64,000 nucleotides of DNA from Aureimonas sp. Leaf324 (GCF_001423245.1 NZ_LMOH01000001.1:588563-652562); one strand, 5' to 3'; positions 19,330 to 29,053 are shown, counted from the stretch's first letter. The notes: generated by a model from the letters alone, not told the origin. Made by a program: numbers and translations.

Positions 19330-22095
19330 TTATTCGGCTGTCTTGCGCGACCACCAGCCGCGACGCTTCGGCTTCTCTTCGGCTGCGTCGTCCGCCGCTT
19401 CCTCGCCATTGGCGATGAGCCGCAAGCCGCGACGCGCCGGTGCCTCTTCCGCCGGCATGTCCTCGGCGGGGACCTCGCCATCGTCGGCGGGGAACACCTC
19501 GTCCAGAGGCGGATTGCCGTCGATCGCGGCTCCGGCTTCGGCCGTGGCTGCCATGACCTCGTTCTCGTCCGGCACCGCGATATCGGCGCCGATCTCGGCA
19601 TCGGCAAGTTCCGAAGGATCGCCCTCGATGGCCTCGACGGCGTCGGTCATTTCCGGCTCGAACGAGACATCGGCCTCGGCTGACGCGAGCGCAGGCAGCT
19701 CTGGGGTGACATCGTCCGCCACTGCGGCATCCGGTGCATCCTCGCCATCGCCCTCGGACGAACCCTCGGTGCGGGCCTCGTCGTCACGATTGCGACGGCC
19801 GCCGCGACGACCCCGCCGGCGACGCTTGCGGTCACCCCCGTTGCCGTCATCGTCGATGCTCTCGCTGACGACACCCTGGTTATCCGCCTCGGTGGAGGCC
19901 GCGGCGGCCTCGTCGCCGGCATCCTCGTCGGAGGCAGCATCGGCGCTCTCGGCATGCCCGTTTTCGTCGCCGCGCCGTCCGCCACGGCGGCGGCGACGGC
20001 GGCGACGCGATCCGTCGCGGGACTCCTCGCCGTCCGATCCGCGCTCCCGCGCTTCCGTCAGCCGCTCGGTTTCGGCGGCGTCCGGCTCGGCTTCGATCAC
20101 CACGTCCTCGATCTCGATCGCCTCGGGCGAGACGGCCGGCAGGGTCGTGATCGCCTCGGGCTTCACGCGGCGCGTCGCCTCGGCGCCATGCTCGATGGTG
20201 ACGTGCTGGTGGCCGAAGCCTTCCACCGCCTCCAGCAGGATGCGCAGCCCGTAGTGCCGCTCCAGTTCGTCGAGCGTCGAACGCTTCTCGTTGAGGACGT
20301 AGAGCGCGGTCGCGGTCGGCACCTTCACCACGAGGTCATGCGTGCCGTGCTTCTGGAGATGCTCCTCGATCGAACGCAGCACCTGAAGCGCGAGCGAGGA
20401 CGAGGACCGGATGAAGCCGTTGCCGCTGCAGATCGGGCAGGTCTGCGTCGTCGATTCCAGCACGCTGGCGCGGATGCGCTGGCGGCTCATCTCGAGCAGG
20501 CCGAAATGCGAGATGCGGCCGACCTGGATGCGCGCCCGGTCGTCCTTCAGCGAATCCTTGAGACGCTTCTCGACGTTCCGGTTGTTGCGCTTCTCCTCCA
20601 TGTCGATGAAATCGACGACGATGAGGCCCGCGAGGTCGCGCAGACGCAGCTGGCGGGCGACCTCCTCGGCCGCCTCAAGGTTCGTCTGGTAGGCGGTGTC
20701 CTCGACCGAATGCTCGCGGGTCGAGCGCCCGGAGTTCACGTCGATCGCGACCAGCGCTTCGGTCTGGTTGATAATGATGTAGCCGCCGGACTTCAGCGTC
20801 ACATGCGGCTGCATCATCTTGTCGAGCTGCGCCTCGATGCCCTGACGGGCGAAGATCGGGCTCGCATCGCGGTACGGCTGCACAACCTTTGCCTGGCTCG
20901 GCATCAGCATGCGCATGAAGTCCTTCGCCTCGCGGTAGCCGCTCTCGCCGGCCACGAGGATCTGGTCGATGTCCTTGTTGTAGAGGTCGCGGATCGACCG
21001 CTTGATCAAGCTGCCTTCCTCATAGACGAGGGCAGGGGCGGTCGACTGGAGCGTCAGCGTGCGCACCGTCTCCCACAGCCGCATCAGGTACTCGTAGTCG
21101 CGCTTCACCTCCGCCTTGGTGCGGTTCGCGCCGGCCGTGCGCAGGATGATCCCCATGCCCTTCGGCACCTCGAGATCGCGCGCGACTTCCTTCAACCGCT
21201 TGCGGTCGGCGGCATTGGTGATCTTGCGCGAGATGCCGCCGCCACGGGCGGTGTTCGGCATCAGGACCGAGTAACGGCCGGCCAGCGACAGATAGGTGGT
21301 GAGCGCCGCGCCCTTGTTGCCGCGCTCTTCCTTAACAACCTGCACCAGCAGGATCTGGCGACGCTTGATGACTTCCTGGATCTTGTACTGCTTGCGCGGC
21401 GGACGGTTGCTGCGAACCGGCACCTCTTCCATCGCGTCTTCGCTGCCGAGATCATCGACCTCGTCCGCTTCGTCGACTGCGGGCTCTTCCTCGGTCTCGC
21501 GCGAGCGACGCGAGCGGCGCCCACGACGCGGCTTCTCGTCCGCATCGCCGTCGCTCTTGGCCTCGACCGCCTCCGCGCCCTCGTCGGCGGATGCCACTTC
21601 CTCGCCGTCAGTGACCGGTGCCGCGGCTTCGGCCTCACCAGCCTCGACCGTTTCCGACGCGTCTTCGGAGGCTTCCGTCTCGACGACCTCCGACACGCTG
21701 TCGTCGCTCGTCTCGGCGGCCTTCGCCTCGCCGCCGCGCGGACGCCGGCTGCGCGAACGACCGGCCTTGGCGGGCTTGCGCTCCTCGGCTTCCTCGTCCT
21801 CCTCGGCCTGCGCCAGATCGTGCTCGATCAGCGCCTGACGGTCGGCATGCGGGATCTGGTAGTAGTCGGGATGGATTTCGTTGAAGGCGAGGAACCCGTG
21901 ACGGTTGCCGCCGTACTCGACGAACGCGGCCTGGAGCGACGGCTCGACGCGCGTCACCTTGGCCAGATAGATATTTCCCTTGATCTGCTTCTTGTGCTCG
22001 GACTCGAAATCGAACTCTTCGACCCGGTTACCCTTGACGACGACGACCCGGGTTTCCTCCGGGTGGGCGGCATCGATCAGCATCTTGTCTGCCAT
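19330..22095 (-). CDS. rne: Ribonuclease E/G family endoribonuclease
   Basis: Main mRNA-decay and rRNA/tRNA-processing endonuclease; scaffold of the degradosome (921 residues). The start MADKMLIDAAHPEETRVVVV is the family N-terminus. The S1 domain begins near residue 36 (KKQIKGNIYLAKVTRVEPSL) and is interrupted by a charged insertion of roughly 145 residues (about 95-238) before IQEVIKRRQILLVQVVKEER. Catalytic aspartates are Asp452 (AIDVNSGRST) and Asp495 (VVDFIDMEEK); the zinc link is Cys553/Cys556 (CPICSGNG). The last 330 residues are acidic and Arg-rich low-complexity sequence, as expected for the scaffold tail. The long upstream gap could hold an autoregulatory leader. Confidence 0.97.
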   Translation of the reverse strand: MADKMLIDAAHPEETRVVVVKGNRVEEFDFESEHKKQIKGNIYLAKVTRVEPSLQAAFVEYGGNRHGFLAFNEIHPDYYQIPHADRQALIEHDLAQAEEDEEAEERKPAKAGRSRSRRPRGGEAKAAETSDDSVSEVVETEASEDASETVEAGEAEAAAPVTDGEEVASADEGAEAVEAKSDGDADEKPRRGRRSRRSRETEEEPAVDEADEVDDLGSEDAMEEVPVRSNRPPRKQYKIQEVIKRRQILLVQVVKEERGNKGAALTTYLSLAGRYSVLMPNTARGGGISRKITNAADRKRLKEVARDLEVPKGMGIILRTAGANRTKAEVKRDYEYLMRLWETVRTLTLQSTAPALVYEEGSLIKRSIRDLYNKDIDQILVAGESGYREAKDFMRMLMPSQAKVVQPYRDASPIFARQGIEAQLDKMMQPHVTLKSGGYIIINQTEALVAIDVNSGRSTREHSVEDTAYQTNLEAAEEVARQLRLRDLAGLIVVDFIDMEEKRNNRNVEKRLKDSLKDDRARIQVGRISHFGLLEMSRQRIRASVLESTTQTCPICSGNGFIRSSSSLALQVLRSIEEHLQKHGTHDLVVKVPTATALYVLNEKRSTLDELERHYGLRILLEAVEGFGHQHVTIEHGAEATRRVKPEAITTLPAVSPEAIEIEDVVIEAEPDAAETERLTEARERGSDGEESRDGSRRRRRRRRGGRRGDENGHAESADAASDEDAGDEAAAASTEADNQGVVSESIDDDGNGGDRKRRRRGRRGGRRNRDDEARTEGSSEGDGEDAPDAAVADDVTPELPALASAEADVSFEPEMTDAVEAIEGDPSELADAEIGADIAVPDENEVMAATAEAGAAIDGNPPLDEVFPADDGEVPAEDMPAEEAPARRGLRLIANGEEAADDAAEEKPKRRGWWSRKTAE

Positions 22096-22645
22096 GAAAT
22101 CTCAACTCCGGGACCCGCGGCGGCCCGGAATGCACGACCTCGCGGGTCGGCCATGGGCCAGGTGTGAAGGGGTCCGCAATGGTGCGTTCCGGGCGCGCAG
22201 GGCCAAGCTTCCCCAATGCACCGGCAACCGGCCCGAAGGGGCGGGGCACAGGCATCGAAGGGAACTGATATGCCGAAAGCACGCGTGAACGACCTGCAAC
22301 AGTGGATGGCCGCTTGCGCAGCCGACGAGGACGCGAGCTCGGCGGAAATTCTTTCCTGTCTTCGCCCGCGGAGAGACCGGTGAGCGTGTAAGACCCGACC
22401 GGTGTAAATCTGTGCGAATTTCCCACGCCGGACGGATCCGTGCGTCGGCCGAGGCGGTCGGCTCGTTCGAGCCGATGAATTCGACGACGCACCCGTTCTG
22501 ATGACGCGAGAGCCTCATTTATGCTTGTAAGGCGCTATAGTCCGGCAAACAAGGGGAAAGCCTGCGAAAGCGGCAGCTGCGCAGGCTGCCACGATCGTGT
22601 TCGCCATCCCTGATCCGCACTCTCTTCATTCGACGGCCGACGCCC
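22096..22645. other. 550-base gap between rne and amiC (divergent leaders)
   Basis: No convincing conventional gene. It holds a perfect 7-base hairpin TCGGCTC-GTTC-GAGCCGA (22458-22475), which would lie in the rne leader if transcription starts that far up. It also holds a -10-like TATAGT (22536-22541) without a good -35, possibly for amiC. On the plus strand, antisense to any rne leader, a 37-codon open frame (22270-22383, MPKARVNDLQQW...) follows GAAGGGAAC; I rate it as unproven. Confidence 0.5.
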
Positions 22646-23818
22646 GTGACAGTTCTGCGAACCGCCCTTCTGATGCTGGCCCTTCTCGTATCGGCCTTGC
22701 CGATGCGCAATGCCCACGCCGCCGACCGTCCGTCGATCGTGACGGCCATCGCGGCGGCCACGAAGGCGGATGCGTTCGAGATCGATCTGGAGGTCGACGG
22801 ACGGGCCGAGCCGAAGCTGATTCTCCTGCGGAACCCCTACCGCGTCGCCCTCGATTTCGATGGCACGCTGGCGGCGGCCAAGCTCCCGGAGATCGACAAG
22901 TCCTCGCTGGTGACGGACATTCGACACGGTCTGGTCGGCACTGACCGGTACCGCCTGATCATGACGCTGGCGCAGCCGGCGCGGCCAAAACTCGACGTGA
23001 CGAAGAGCGAGAAGGGCGCGCGCGTGTCGCTGCGGCTGACGCCCGGCGATGAGAAGTCCTTTGCGCTCCCTTCATCGCCCAAGGCCCCGGAATCGCCCGC
23101 GGCCGCGGGCCGGAGCGACCGGCCGCTCGTGATCGTGCTGGATCCCGGTCACGGCGGCATCGACCGCGGGGCGACCGGCGAGAAGGGGACCGAAGAGAAG
23201 GCTGTGAACCTGGCGTTCGGTCTGGCGCTTCGATCGGCGTTGGAGGCGCTCCCCAACATTAAGGTCGTCATGACGCGGGACGACGACACGTTCATCCCGC
23301 TGAACGAGCGGGCCGCAATCGCCCGCCGCGCCGGCGCCAACCTCATGGTGTCGCTGCACGCCGATTCGATCCGCTACAAGGATCTGCGCGGCGCGACCGT
23401 CTACACCCTCTCCGAGAAGGCGTCGGACAGCCTGTCGCGCGAACTGGCCGACACCGAAAACTCGGCTGATCGGTTCGCCGGTTCGGAGTGGGATCAGGAT
23501 GCGCCGGAAATCCACGACATCCTCGTCGACCTCGTCCGTCGCGAGACGGAAGCCTTGTCCGAGCACTTCGCGATCCAGCTCGTCGCCGATCTCGGCAAGG
23601 GCGAAATCCGGCTGATCAACAATCCGCGGCGCTCGGCAGGCTTTCGAGTGTTGCGGGCCCCGGATGTGCCCTCGATCCTCCTAGAGATGGGTTATCTCTC
23701 CAATCCCGAGGATGAGGAGGCTCTCCAGTCCGACGTCTGGCAGAAGCGGCTCGCCGGGATTCTCGCGCAGTCGATCGCCGAGTTCGCCACGCGTCCGATC
23801 CTCGGCAGCCAACGTTGA
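22646..23818 (+). CDS. amiC: N-acetylmuramoyl-L-alanine amidase with AMIN domain
   Basis: Periplasmic zinc amidase that splits septal peptidoglycan. The 390-residue product has a signal peptide (about 1-25, ending NAHA), an AMIN targeting domain (about 30-130, with PYRVALDFDG and VTDIRHGLVGTDRYRLIM), and the Amidase_3 domain: LDPGHGGIDRGATG (His), KGTEEKAVNLAF (Glu), LMVSLHADS (His) and ILLEMGYLSNPED (catalytic Glu). The start is a GTG at 22646. The gene precedes mrcA, which makes the polymer that this enzyme trims. Confidence 0.95.
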   Translation: MTVLRTALLMLALLVSALPMRNAHAADRPSIVTAIAAATKADAFEIDLEVDGRAEPKLILLRNPYRVALDFDGTLAAAKLPEIDKSSLVTDIRHGLVGTDRYRLIMTLAQPARPKLDVTKSEKGARVSLRLTPGDEKSFALPSSPKAPESPAAAGRSDRPLVIVLDPGHGGIDRGATGEKGTEEKAVNLAFGLALRSALEALPNIKVVMTRDDDTFIPLNERAAIARRAGANLMVSLHADSIRYKDLRGATVYTLSEKASDSLSRELADTENSADRFAGSEWDQDAPEIHDILVDLVRRETEALSEHFAIQLVADLGKGEIRLINNPRRSAGFRVLRAPDVPSILLEMGYLSNPEDEEALQSDVWQKRLAGILAQSIAEFATRPILGSQR

Positions 23819-24004
23819 CGCGGAGTGCGTTGCGTGTTTGCAACAGTTGCTTCGGCAACACCGGTGCATCATTCGCCCGCCGCATTCTCCGCTCATGAAC
23901 GATGCGTTAGGACTTCCTGAAATGCGGGATCATCCCGCCATGCCCGGCCGGCCACGCCGTGCGGCTCGCAAAGGGTCGCGAAAGCGGTAGCCCATGGAGA
24001 CACG

Positions 24005-26440
24005 ATGATCAGACTTCTCGGCTACCTCTTCGGTATCGGCACCGTGTTTGCGCTGATCCTGGCGGGCGGCGTCGCCTGGTACGTGGCGAGCATGAGCCAG
24101 GACCTGCCAGACTATCAGGTGCTGGAGAAGTACGAGCCGCCGGTCACGACGCGCCTTCATGCCGCGGACGGCTCGCTGATGGCCGAATACGCTAAGGAGC
24201 GCCGGCTCTATCTGCCGATCCAGACGATCCCGCAGCGCCTGAAGGACGCGTTCCTCTCGGCCGAGGACAAGAACTTCTACAATCATCCGGGCGTCGACCT
24301 CGAAGGCATCGGTCGTGCCGCGCTGCTGTATGTGCGTGGTGGCCCGATGCAGGGCGGCTCGACGATCACCCAGCAGGTCGCCAAGAACTTCCTCCTCACC
24401 AACGAGCGCTCGATGGAGCGCAAGGTGAAGGAAGCGATCCTCTCGCTGCGCATCGAGCAGGCTTATTCCAAGGACCGTATCCTCGAGCTCTACCTCAACG
24501 AGATCTATCTCGGGATGGGCTCCTATGGCGTCGCCGCCGCGTCGCTGGCCTATTTCGACAAGTCGGTGAACGAGCTGGAGATCCAGGAGGCGGCCTATCT
24601 TGCCGCCCTGCCGAAGGCGCCGGAGAACTACAATCCGTTCCGCGACCCCGAGGAAGCGATCGGCCGCCGCAACTGGGTCATCCAGCGCATGGCCGAGAAC
24701 GGCGCGATCACGCAGGACGAGGCGCTGGCTGCGATCGCCAAGCCGCTCGGCGTCAATCCGCGGCCGAGCGGCACCTATCTCGCATCCGCCGAATACTTCA
24801 CCGAGGAAGTCCGCCGACAGGTCATCTCGCGCTACGGCGTGAAAGCGCTCTACGAGGGCGGTCTCTCCGTGCGATCGACGCTCGACCCGCAGATGCAGGT
24901 CGATGCGCGCACCTCGCTGCAGCATGCGCTGGTCCAGTACGATCAGACACGCGGGTATCGCGGCCCGGTCGAGACCGTGGAACTCGGCGGAGACTGGGGT
25001 CCGGCCCTCAACAAGATCGAGCCCTATGCCGACGTGCCCGAATGGCGCCTTGCCGTGGTTCTGTCCTCGGACTCGAACTCCGCCAGCATAGGCCTTCAGC
25101 CGTCGCGCGACATTTCGGGTCGTCGCGGAGCCGAGCGCGAGATCGCGACGCTGAATGCTTCCGACATGAAGTGGGCCATGCGGCAGGACCGCGAAGGCAA
25201 GCGCAGCACGGCGCGCTCGGTTGACGATGTCCTCGCCCGCGGCGACGTCGTCTATGTCGAGAAGAAGGGCGAAGGTTACGTCCTGCGCCAGCCGCCGAAG
25301 GTGCAGGGTGCGCTGGTCGCGATGGACCCGCACACGGGCCGCGTTCTGGCGATGGTCGGCGGCTTTTCCTACGCGCAGTCCGAGTTCAACCGGGCCACGC
25401 AGGCGATGCGTCAACCGGGCTCCTCGTTCAAGCCGATCGTCTATGCGGCGGCGCTCGACAATGGCTACACGCCGGCCTCCGTCATCCTCGACGCGCCGGT
25501 CTCGTTCCCCGACGGCCGCGGCGGCTTCTGGGAGCCGAAGAACTACGGTGGCGAGGTTGCTGGCCCTTCGACGCTGCGGCTCGGCATCGAGAAGAGCCGA
25601 AATCTCATGACGGTCCGGCTGGCCGACGACATGGGCATGAAGCTCGTGGCGGAATACGCCGAACGCTTCGGCGTCTACGACAAGATGGCGCCGTATCTGC
25701 CGATGGCGCTCGGGTCGGGCGAGACCACCGTGATGCGGATGGTCACGGCCTATTCCGTCATGGCTAACGGGGGGCGCTCCATCGAGCCCTCGGTGATCGA
25801 CCGCGTGCAGGATCGCTACGGGCGGACCGTCTACCGCCACGACAACCGCAAGTGCGAGAGCTGCAACGCCGCCTCGTGGGACGGTCAGGCGGAGCCCGAA
25901 CTGGTGGACGAGCGCCAGCAGGTTCTCGACCCGATGACCGCCTACCAGATCACCTCGATGATGGAGGGCGTCGTCCAGCGCGGCACGGCGACGGTCGTCA
26001 AGGAGCTCGGCGTGCCCGTGGCCGGCAAGACCGGCACGACCAACGACGAGAAGGACGCCTGGTTCGTCGGCTTCACGCCGAACCTCGTGACCGGCGTCTA
26101 TCTCGGCTACGACAACCCGCAGCCGCTCGGCCACGGGCAGACCGGCGGCGGCTTTGCGGCTCCGGTATTCAACGAGTTCATGAAGCAGGCGCTTGCGGGC
26201 AAGCCGGTGGTCGATTTCCGCATTCCCGACGGCATGACGCAGGTCGCGGTGAATCGCGCGACCGGCATGGCGGCGGCGCCAGGCGCCGACGGCTCGATCA
26301 TCGAAGCCTTCAAGCCGGGCACGGGTCCGTCCGACCAGTACGAGGTGATCGGCGGCACCTATGCCAGCGCTCCGGCGCAGCAGTCGATCTCGCCGGAAGC
26401 GGCGCAGGCCATCGCAAGCGGGGCGGGCGGTCTGTTCTAG
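24005..26440 (+). CDS. mrcA: Penicillin-binding protein 1A, bifunctional transglycosylase/transpeptidase
   Basis: Class A PBP of 811 residues that polymerises and crosslinks peptidoglycan. A membrane anchor (about 7-28) is followed by the GT51 domain with catalytic Glu87 in SAEDKNFYNHPG and GGSTITQQVAKNF. An OB-like insert follows, then the transpeptidase with Ser473-x-x-Lys476 (PGSSFKPIVYAAA), EKSRNLMTVRL, and Lys675 in AGKTGTTNDEKDAW. It lies 186 bases after amiC in the same direction. The gap holds two short hairpins, one with a TTCG loop (23846-23859). Confidence 0.97.
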   Translation: MIRLLGYLFGIGTVFALILAGGVAWYVASMSQDLPDYQVLEKYEPPVTTRLHAADGSLMAEYAKERRLYLPIQTIPQRLKDAFLSAEDKNFYNHPGVDLEGIGRAALLYVRGGPMQGGSTITQQVAKNFLLTNERSMERKVKEAILSLRIEQAYSKDRILELYLNEIYLGMGSYGVAAASLAYFDKSVNELEIQEAAYLAALPKAPENYNPFRDPEEAIGRRNWVIQRMAENGAITQDEALAAIAKPLGVNPRPSGTYLASAEYFTEEVRRQVISRYGVKALYEGGLSVRSTLDPQMQVDARTSLQHALVQYDQTRGYRGPVETVELGGDWGPALNKIEPYADVPEWRLAVVLSSDSNSASIGLQPSRDISGRRGAEREIATLNASDMKWAMRQDREGKRSTARSVDDVLARGDVVYVEKKGEGYVLRQPPKVQGALVAMDPHTGRVLAMVGGFSYAQSEFNRATQAMRQPGSSFKPIVYAAALDNGYTPASVILDAPVSFPDGRGGFWEPKNYGGEVAGPSTLRLGIEKSRNLMTVRLADDMGMKLVAEYAERFGVYDKMAPYLPMALGSGETTVMRMVTAYSVMANGGRSIEPSVIDRVQDRYGRTVYRHDNRKCESCNAASWDGQAEPELVDERQQVLDPMTAYQITSMMEGVVQRGTATVVKELGVPVAGKTGTTNDEKDAWFVGFTPNLVTGVYLGYDNPQPLGHGQTGGGFAAPVFNEFMKQALAGKPVVDFRIPDGMTQVAVNRATGMAAAPGADGSIIEAFKPGTGPSDQYEVIGGTYASAPAQQSISPEAAQAIASGAGGLF

Positions 26441-26467
26441 TTCCGCAGCTTTCCTGCCCTGCGTTGA

Positions 26468-26503
26468 GATCGGCCCCGGCGGTTCATCCGTCCGGGGCCG
26501 ATC
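26468..26503 (+). terminator. Strong GC hairpin between mrcA and prfB
   Basis: GATCGGCCCCGG (26468-26479) pairs perfectly with CCGGGGCCGATC (26492-26503), and a further CGG/CCG pair forms inside. The sequence after it is CGCTTTAC, not a T-tract. It is probably the mrcA terminator, but a role in the prfB leader cannot be excluded. Confidence 0.5.
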
Positions 26504-26576
26504 CGCTTTACACCCATGCGCCCCATCCCTATGGTCCGCGCCATTCACCCGATCCGTTTTCGAGAGGAATGCCGGC

Positions 26577-27705
26577 ATGCGTGCCGAAATCGAATCCATT
26601 GTCTCCGACATCAAGCAGGCCGTAAGCCTGCTGAGGAGGCATCTTTGACTGGGATCAATCGGTCCGAGAACTTGATCGCCTGAACGCGGCCGCTGAGGAT
26701 CCGTCCCTCTGGAACGATCCCGCCGAGGCGCAGCGCCTGATGAAGGAGCGCCAGCGTTTGGAGACCGCCATTACCGGCATCCGCGCGCTGGAGCAGGGGC
26801 TTCAGGACAACATCGAACTCATCGCCATGGGCGAGGAGGAGGGTGATGCCGAGGTCGTGACGGAAGCCGAGAACGCGATCCGCGCGCTCGAGAAGGACGT
26901 CGCGGAACGCCAGATCGACACGCTCCTGTCCGGCGAAGCCGACGCCAACGACACCTATGTGGAGATCCACTCGGGCGCCGGTGGCACCGAGAGCCAGGAC
27001 TGGGCGTCGATGCTGCTGCGCATGTATATGCGCTGGGGCGAGCGGGCCAAGATGAAGGTCGAGATGCTGGAGCACAACTCCGGCGAAGAGGCGGGCATCA
27101 AGTCGGCCACGATCCTGCTGAAGGGCCACAACGCCTACGGCAAGATGAAGGTCGAGTCCGGCGTTCACCGGCTCGTCCGCATCTCGCCCTATGACAGCCA
27201 GGCGCGCCGCCACACCTCGTTCGCGTCCGTCTGGGTCTATCCGGTCGTCGACGATTCGATCGAGGTGGACGTCAATGAAGGCGACGTGCGCATCGATACC
27301 TATCGTGCCTCGGGCGCGGGCGGCCAGCATGTCAACACGACGGACTCGGCCGTGCGCATCACGCATCTGGCGACCGGCATCGTGGTGCAGTGTCAGGCGG
27401 AGCGTTCGCAGCACAAGAACCGGGCCACCGCCTGGAACATGCTGCGCGCGCGGCTCTACGAGGAAGAGCTGAAGCGTCGCGAGGAGAAGGCCGACGCCGA
27501 GGCCGCGTCGAAAACCGACATCGGCTGGGGTCACCAGATCCGCTCCTACGTTCTTCAGCCCTACCAGATGGTCAAGGACCTTCGCACGGGGATGGAGAGC
27601 ACGGCGCCCGACGACGTGCTGGACGGAAAGATCGATCCGTTCATCGAAGCGGCGCTGGCGCAACGCGTCTTCGGCGGCGACGCCGAGGTCAGCGACGTCG
27701 ACTGA
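26577..27705 (+). CDS. prfB: Peptide chain release factor 2, programmed +1 frameshift
   Basis: Ends translation at UGA and UAA. The coding sequence is in two frames: 23 codons from the ATG at 26577 to CTT (26643-26645), then after skipping T26646 a second part from 26647, giving 375 residues. The in-frame TGA at 26646-26648 is the codon that RF2 itself reads, so low RF2 favours the frameshift. The GGQ motif is Gly248-Gly249-Gln250 in [19 protein letters not shown]. The stop-recognition tripeptide is SPY (203-205) instead of the enterobacterial SPF, as I recall from other alphaproteobacteria. A terminator follows closely. Confidence 0.97.
26634..26649 (+). promoter_or_regulatory. prfB frameshift signal: internal Shine-Dalgarno plus CTT-TGA-C
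   Basis: AGGAGG (26634-26639) stands three bases before CTT TGA C (26643-26649). This is the same layout as the E. coli RF2 site (AGGGGG-UAU-CUU-UGA-C). Both frames are open on the correct sides: frame one before the TGA and the +1 frame after it. Confidence 0.95.
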
Positions 27706-27725
27706 GCGACCGTCCCCTCGAATCG

Positions 27726-27757
27726 AAAAAGGCCGTCCCTCGCAGGGCGGCCTTTTT
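27726..27757. terminator. Bidirectional rho-independent terminator, prfB / M23 gene
   Basis: AAAAA, then GGCCGTCC pairing with GGGCGGCC (one G-T pair), then TTTTT. It lies between convergent stops, 20 bases after prfB and two before the M23 stop, so it can serve both strands. Confidence 0.85.
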
Positions 27758-27759
27758 CG

Positions 27760-28965
27760 TCAGAGCTTGGCCCACATCTGGCCCGCGTCGATGTAGCGTT
27801 GCGGGTTCACCGGCTCGCCGTTCACCCTGACCTCGTAGTGGAGGTGGGGTCCCGTGCTGCGGCCGGTCGAGCCGATGAGGCCGAGCCGCGAGCCGGCCGC
27901 CACCGTCTGACCGACGGACACATCGATGCGGGACATATGGGCGAAACGGCTGGTGATGCCGTTGCCGTGGTCGACTTCGACCGCCAGCCCGTAGCCGCCC
28001 TGATCGCCGGCTGAGATGACCCGGCCCTGGCCGGTCGCACGGACGGGTGTTCCTGCCGCTCCCGCGAAATCGACACCGGTGTGCATCGCCTCGCGACCGA
28101 GAAACGGATCGGACCGGATCCCGAAGGTCGAGGTGCGAACCGTGCCGGCCGGCTTGGGATCGGCGATCGGGAGGCGCTCGGCTTCCCCGCGCAGGTCGTC
28201 CATCCGCGACAGCATGTTTTCCAGCCTTTGGAGCTGCAGATCGAAGCTGGCGTCGGCGGGGGCAGGGACAAAGATGCCGCCTTCGTCACCGTCGACACCC
28301 AGCGGCTGGAGCAGGCCGCTCATCCGGTCGACCTTGTCGGACGCTTCCTTCGAAAGCTTGGCGACTCCCGCCGCCTGCTGCCCTTCGAAAAGGCCGACGC
28401 TTTCGCGGATCGATGGAAGCACGACATCGCGGATGTGCTCGACCGAGTCCGGTTGCGCCGAGCGGAAGGGTGTCAGCATCTGCCCGAGGCTGCCCATCAC
28501 GTCCCAGCCCTTCGCAGGTCCACCATTTGTCGAGGCGGTAGCTGCGGGATCGATCAAGCCCGCGTCGGCGGCCTGGCCGAGGAGCGGCTCGAGCTTCTGG
28601 AAGCGGCCAACGAGCTGTGCCTGCTGCGACAGGAGCGCCTGCAATTCCTTCGAGATCTGGTCGCGGTCGATGTGCTGCCGAGTGGTCAGCTTGTCGAGTT
28701 CCTGCCGCAGACCGCTGATCCGCTGCTCGTAGACCGTGGTCGCGCGAACCTCCCGGTCGAGCATCATGCGCACGACGCTGTCGCCGGACAAGGAGAGGGC
28801 GACGGCACCGATGCCGCCGACCACGCCGATCAACGCGCAGGCGGCGCCCGTTCCCAGAAGCCAAGAGGGCACGGTCCAGTGCCGGACCTTCTCGCCGCGC
28901 GCGATGACGATCGTATGGGATTTCACTCGGTTTCCGAAGACGGAACCGCGAAGCTGCGAACTCAT
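27760..28965 (-). CDS. M23 family peptidoglycan endopeptidase, membrane-anchored
   Basis: A 401-residue envelope protein. It has a short cytoplasmic N-terminus, one membrane segment (about 35-58), a coiled-coil stretch (about 75-125, [15 protein letters not shown]), a linker, and a C-terminal LytM/M23 domain with [16 protein letters not shown] (His and Asp ligands) and [15 protein letters not shown] (HxH). All zinc ligands are present, so it may be active. Such proteins act in cell separation or polar growth. The ATG at 28965 ([11 protein letters not shown]) is preferred to one 12 codons upstream. TTAACC/TTAACG repeats lie upstream. Confidence 0.92.
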   Translation of the reverse strand: MSSQLRGSVFGNRVKSHTIVIARGEKVRHWTVPSWLLGTGAACALIGVVGGIGAVALSLSGDSVVRMMLDREVRATTVYEQRISGLRQELDKLTTRQHIDRDQISKELQALLSQQAQLVGRFQKLEPLLGQAADAGLIDPAATASTNGGPAKGWDVMGSLGQMLTPFRSAQPDSVEHIRDVVLPSIRESVGLFEGQQAAGVAKLSKEASDKVDRMSGLLQPLGVDGDEGGIFVPAPADASFDLQLQRLENMLSRMDDLRGEAERLPIADPKPAGTVRTSTFGIRSDPFLGREAMHTGVDFAGAAGTPVRATGQGRVISAGDQGGYGLAVEVDHGNGITSRFAHMSRIDVSVGQTVAAGSRLGLIGSTGRSTGPHLHYEVRVNGEPVNPQRYIDAGQMWAKL

Positions 28966-29053
28966 GCACCCGCTCCACGCGCGCCGGACGGTCGGCCGCA
29001 TGGAGGAATTAGAAACCGTTAAGGTTAAAGGCGCGTTGACGATCGGATGCGGG

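Noticed and set aside
22521-22613. 30-codon Cys-rich frame upstream of amiC
   Set aside because: No ribosome site, and it overlaps the probable amiC promoter; likely chance.
29015-29030. TTAAGGTTAA upstream of the M23 endopeptidase as a CtrA site
   Set aside because: The two TTAA units are two bases apart instead of seven; only overlapping half-sites (TTAACC and TTAACG on the minus strand) can be claimed.
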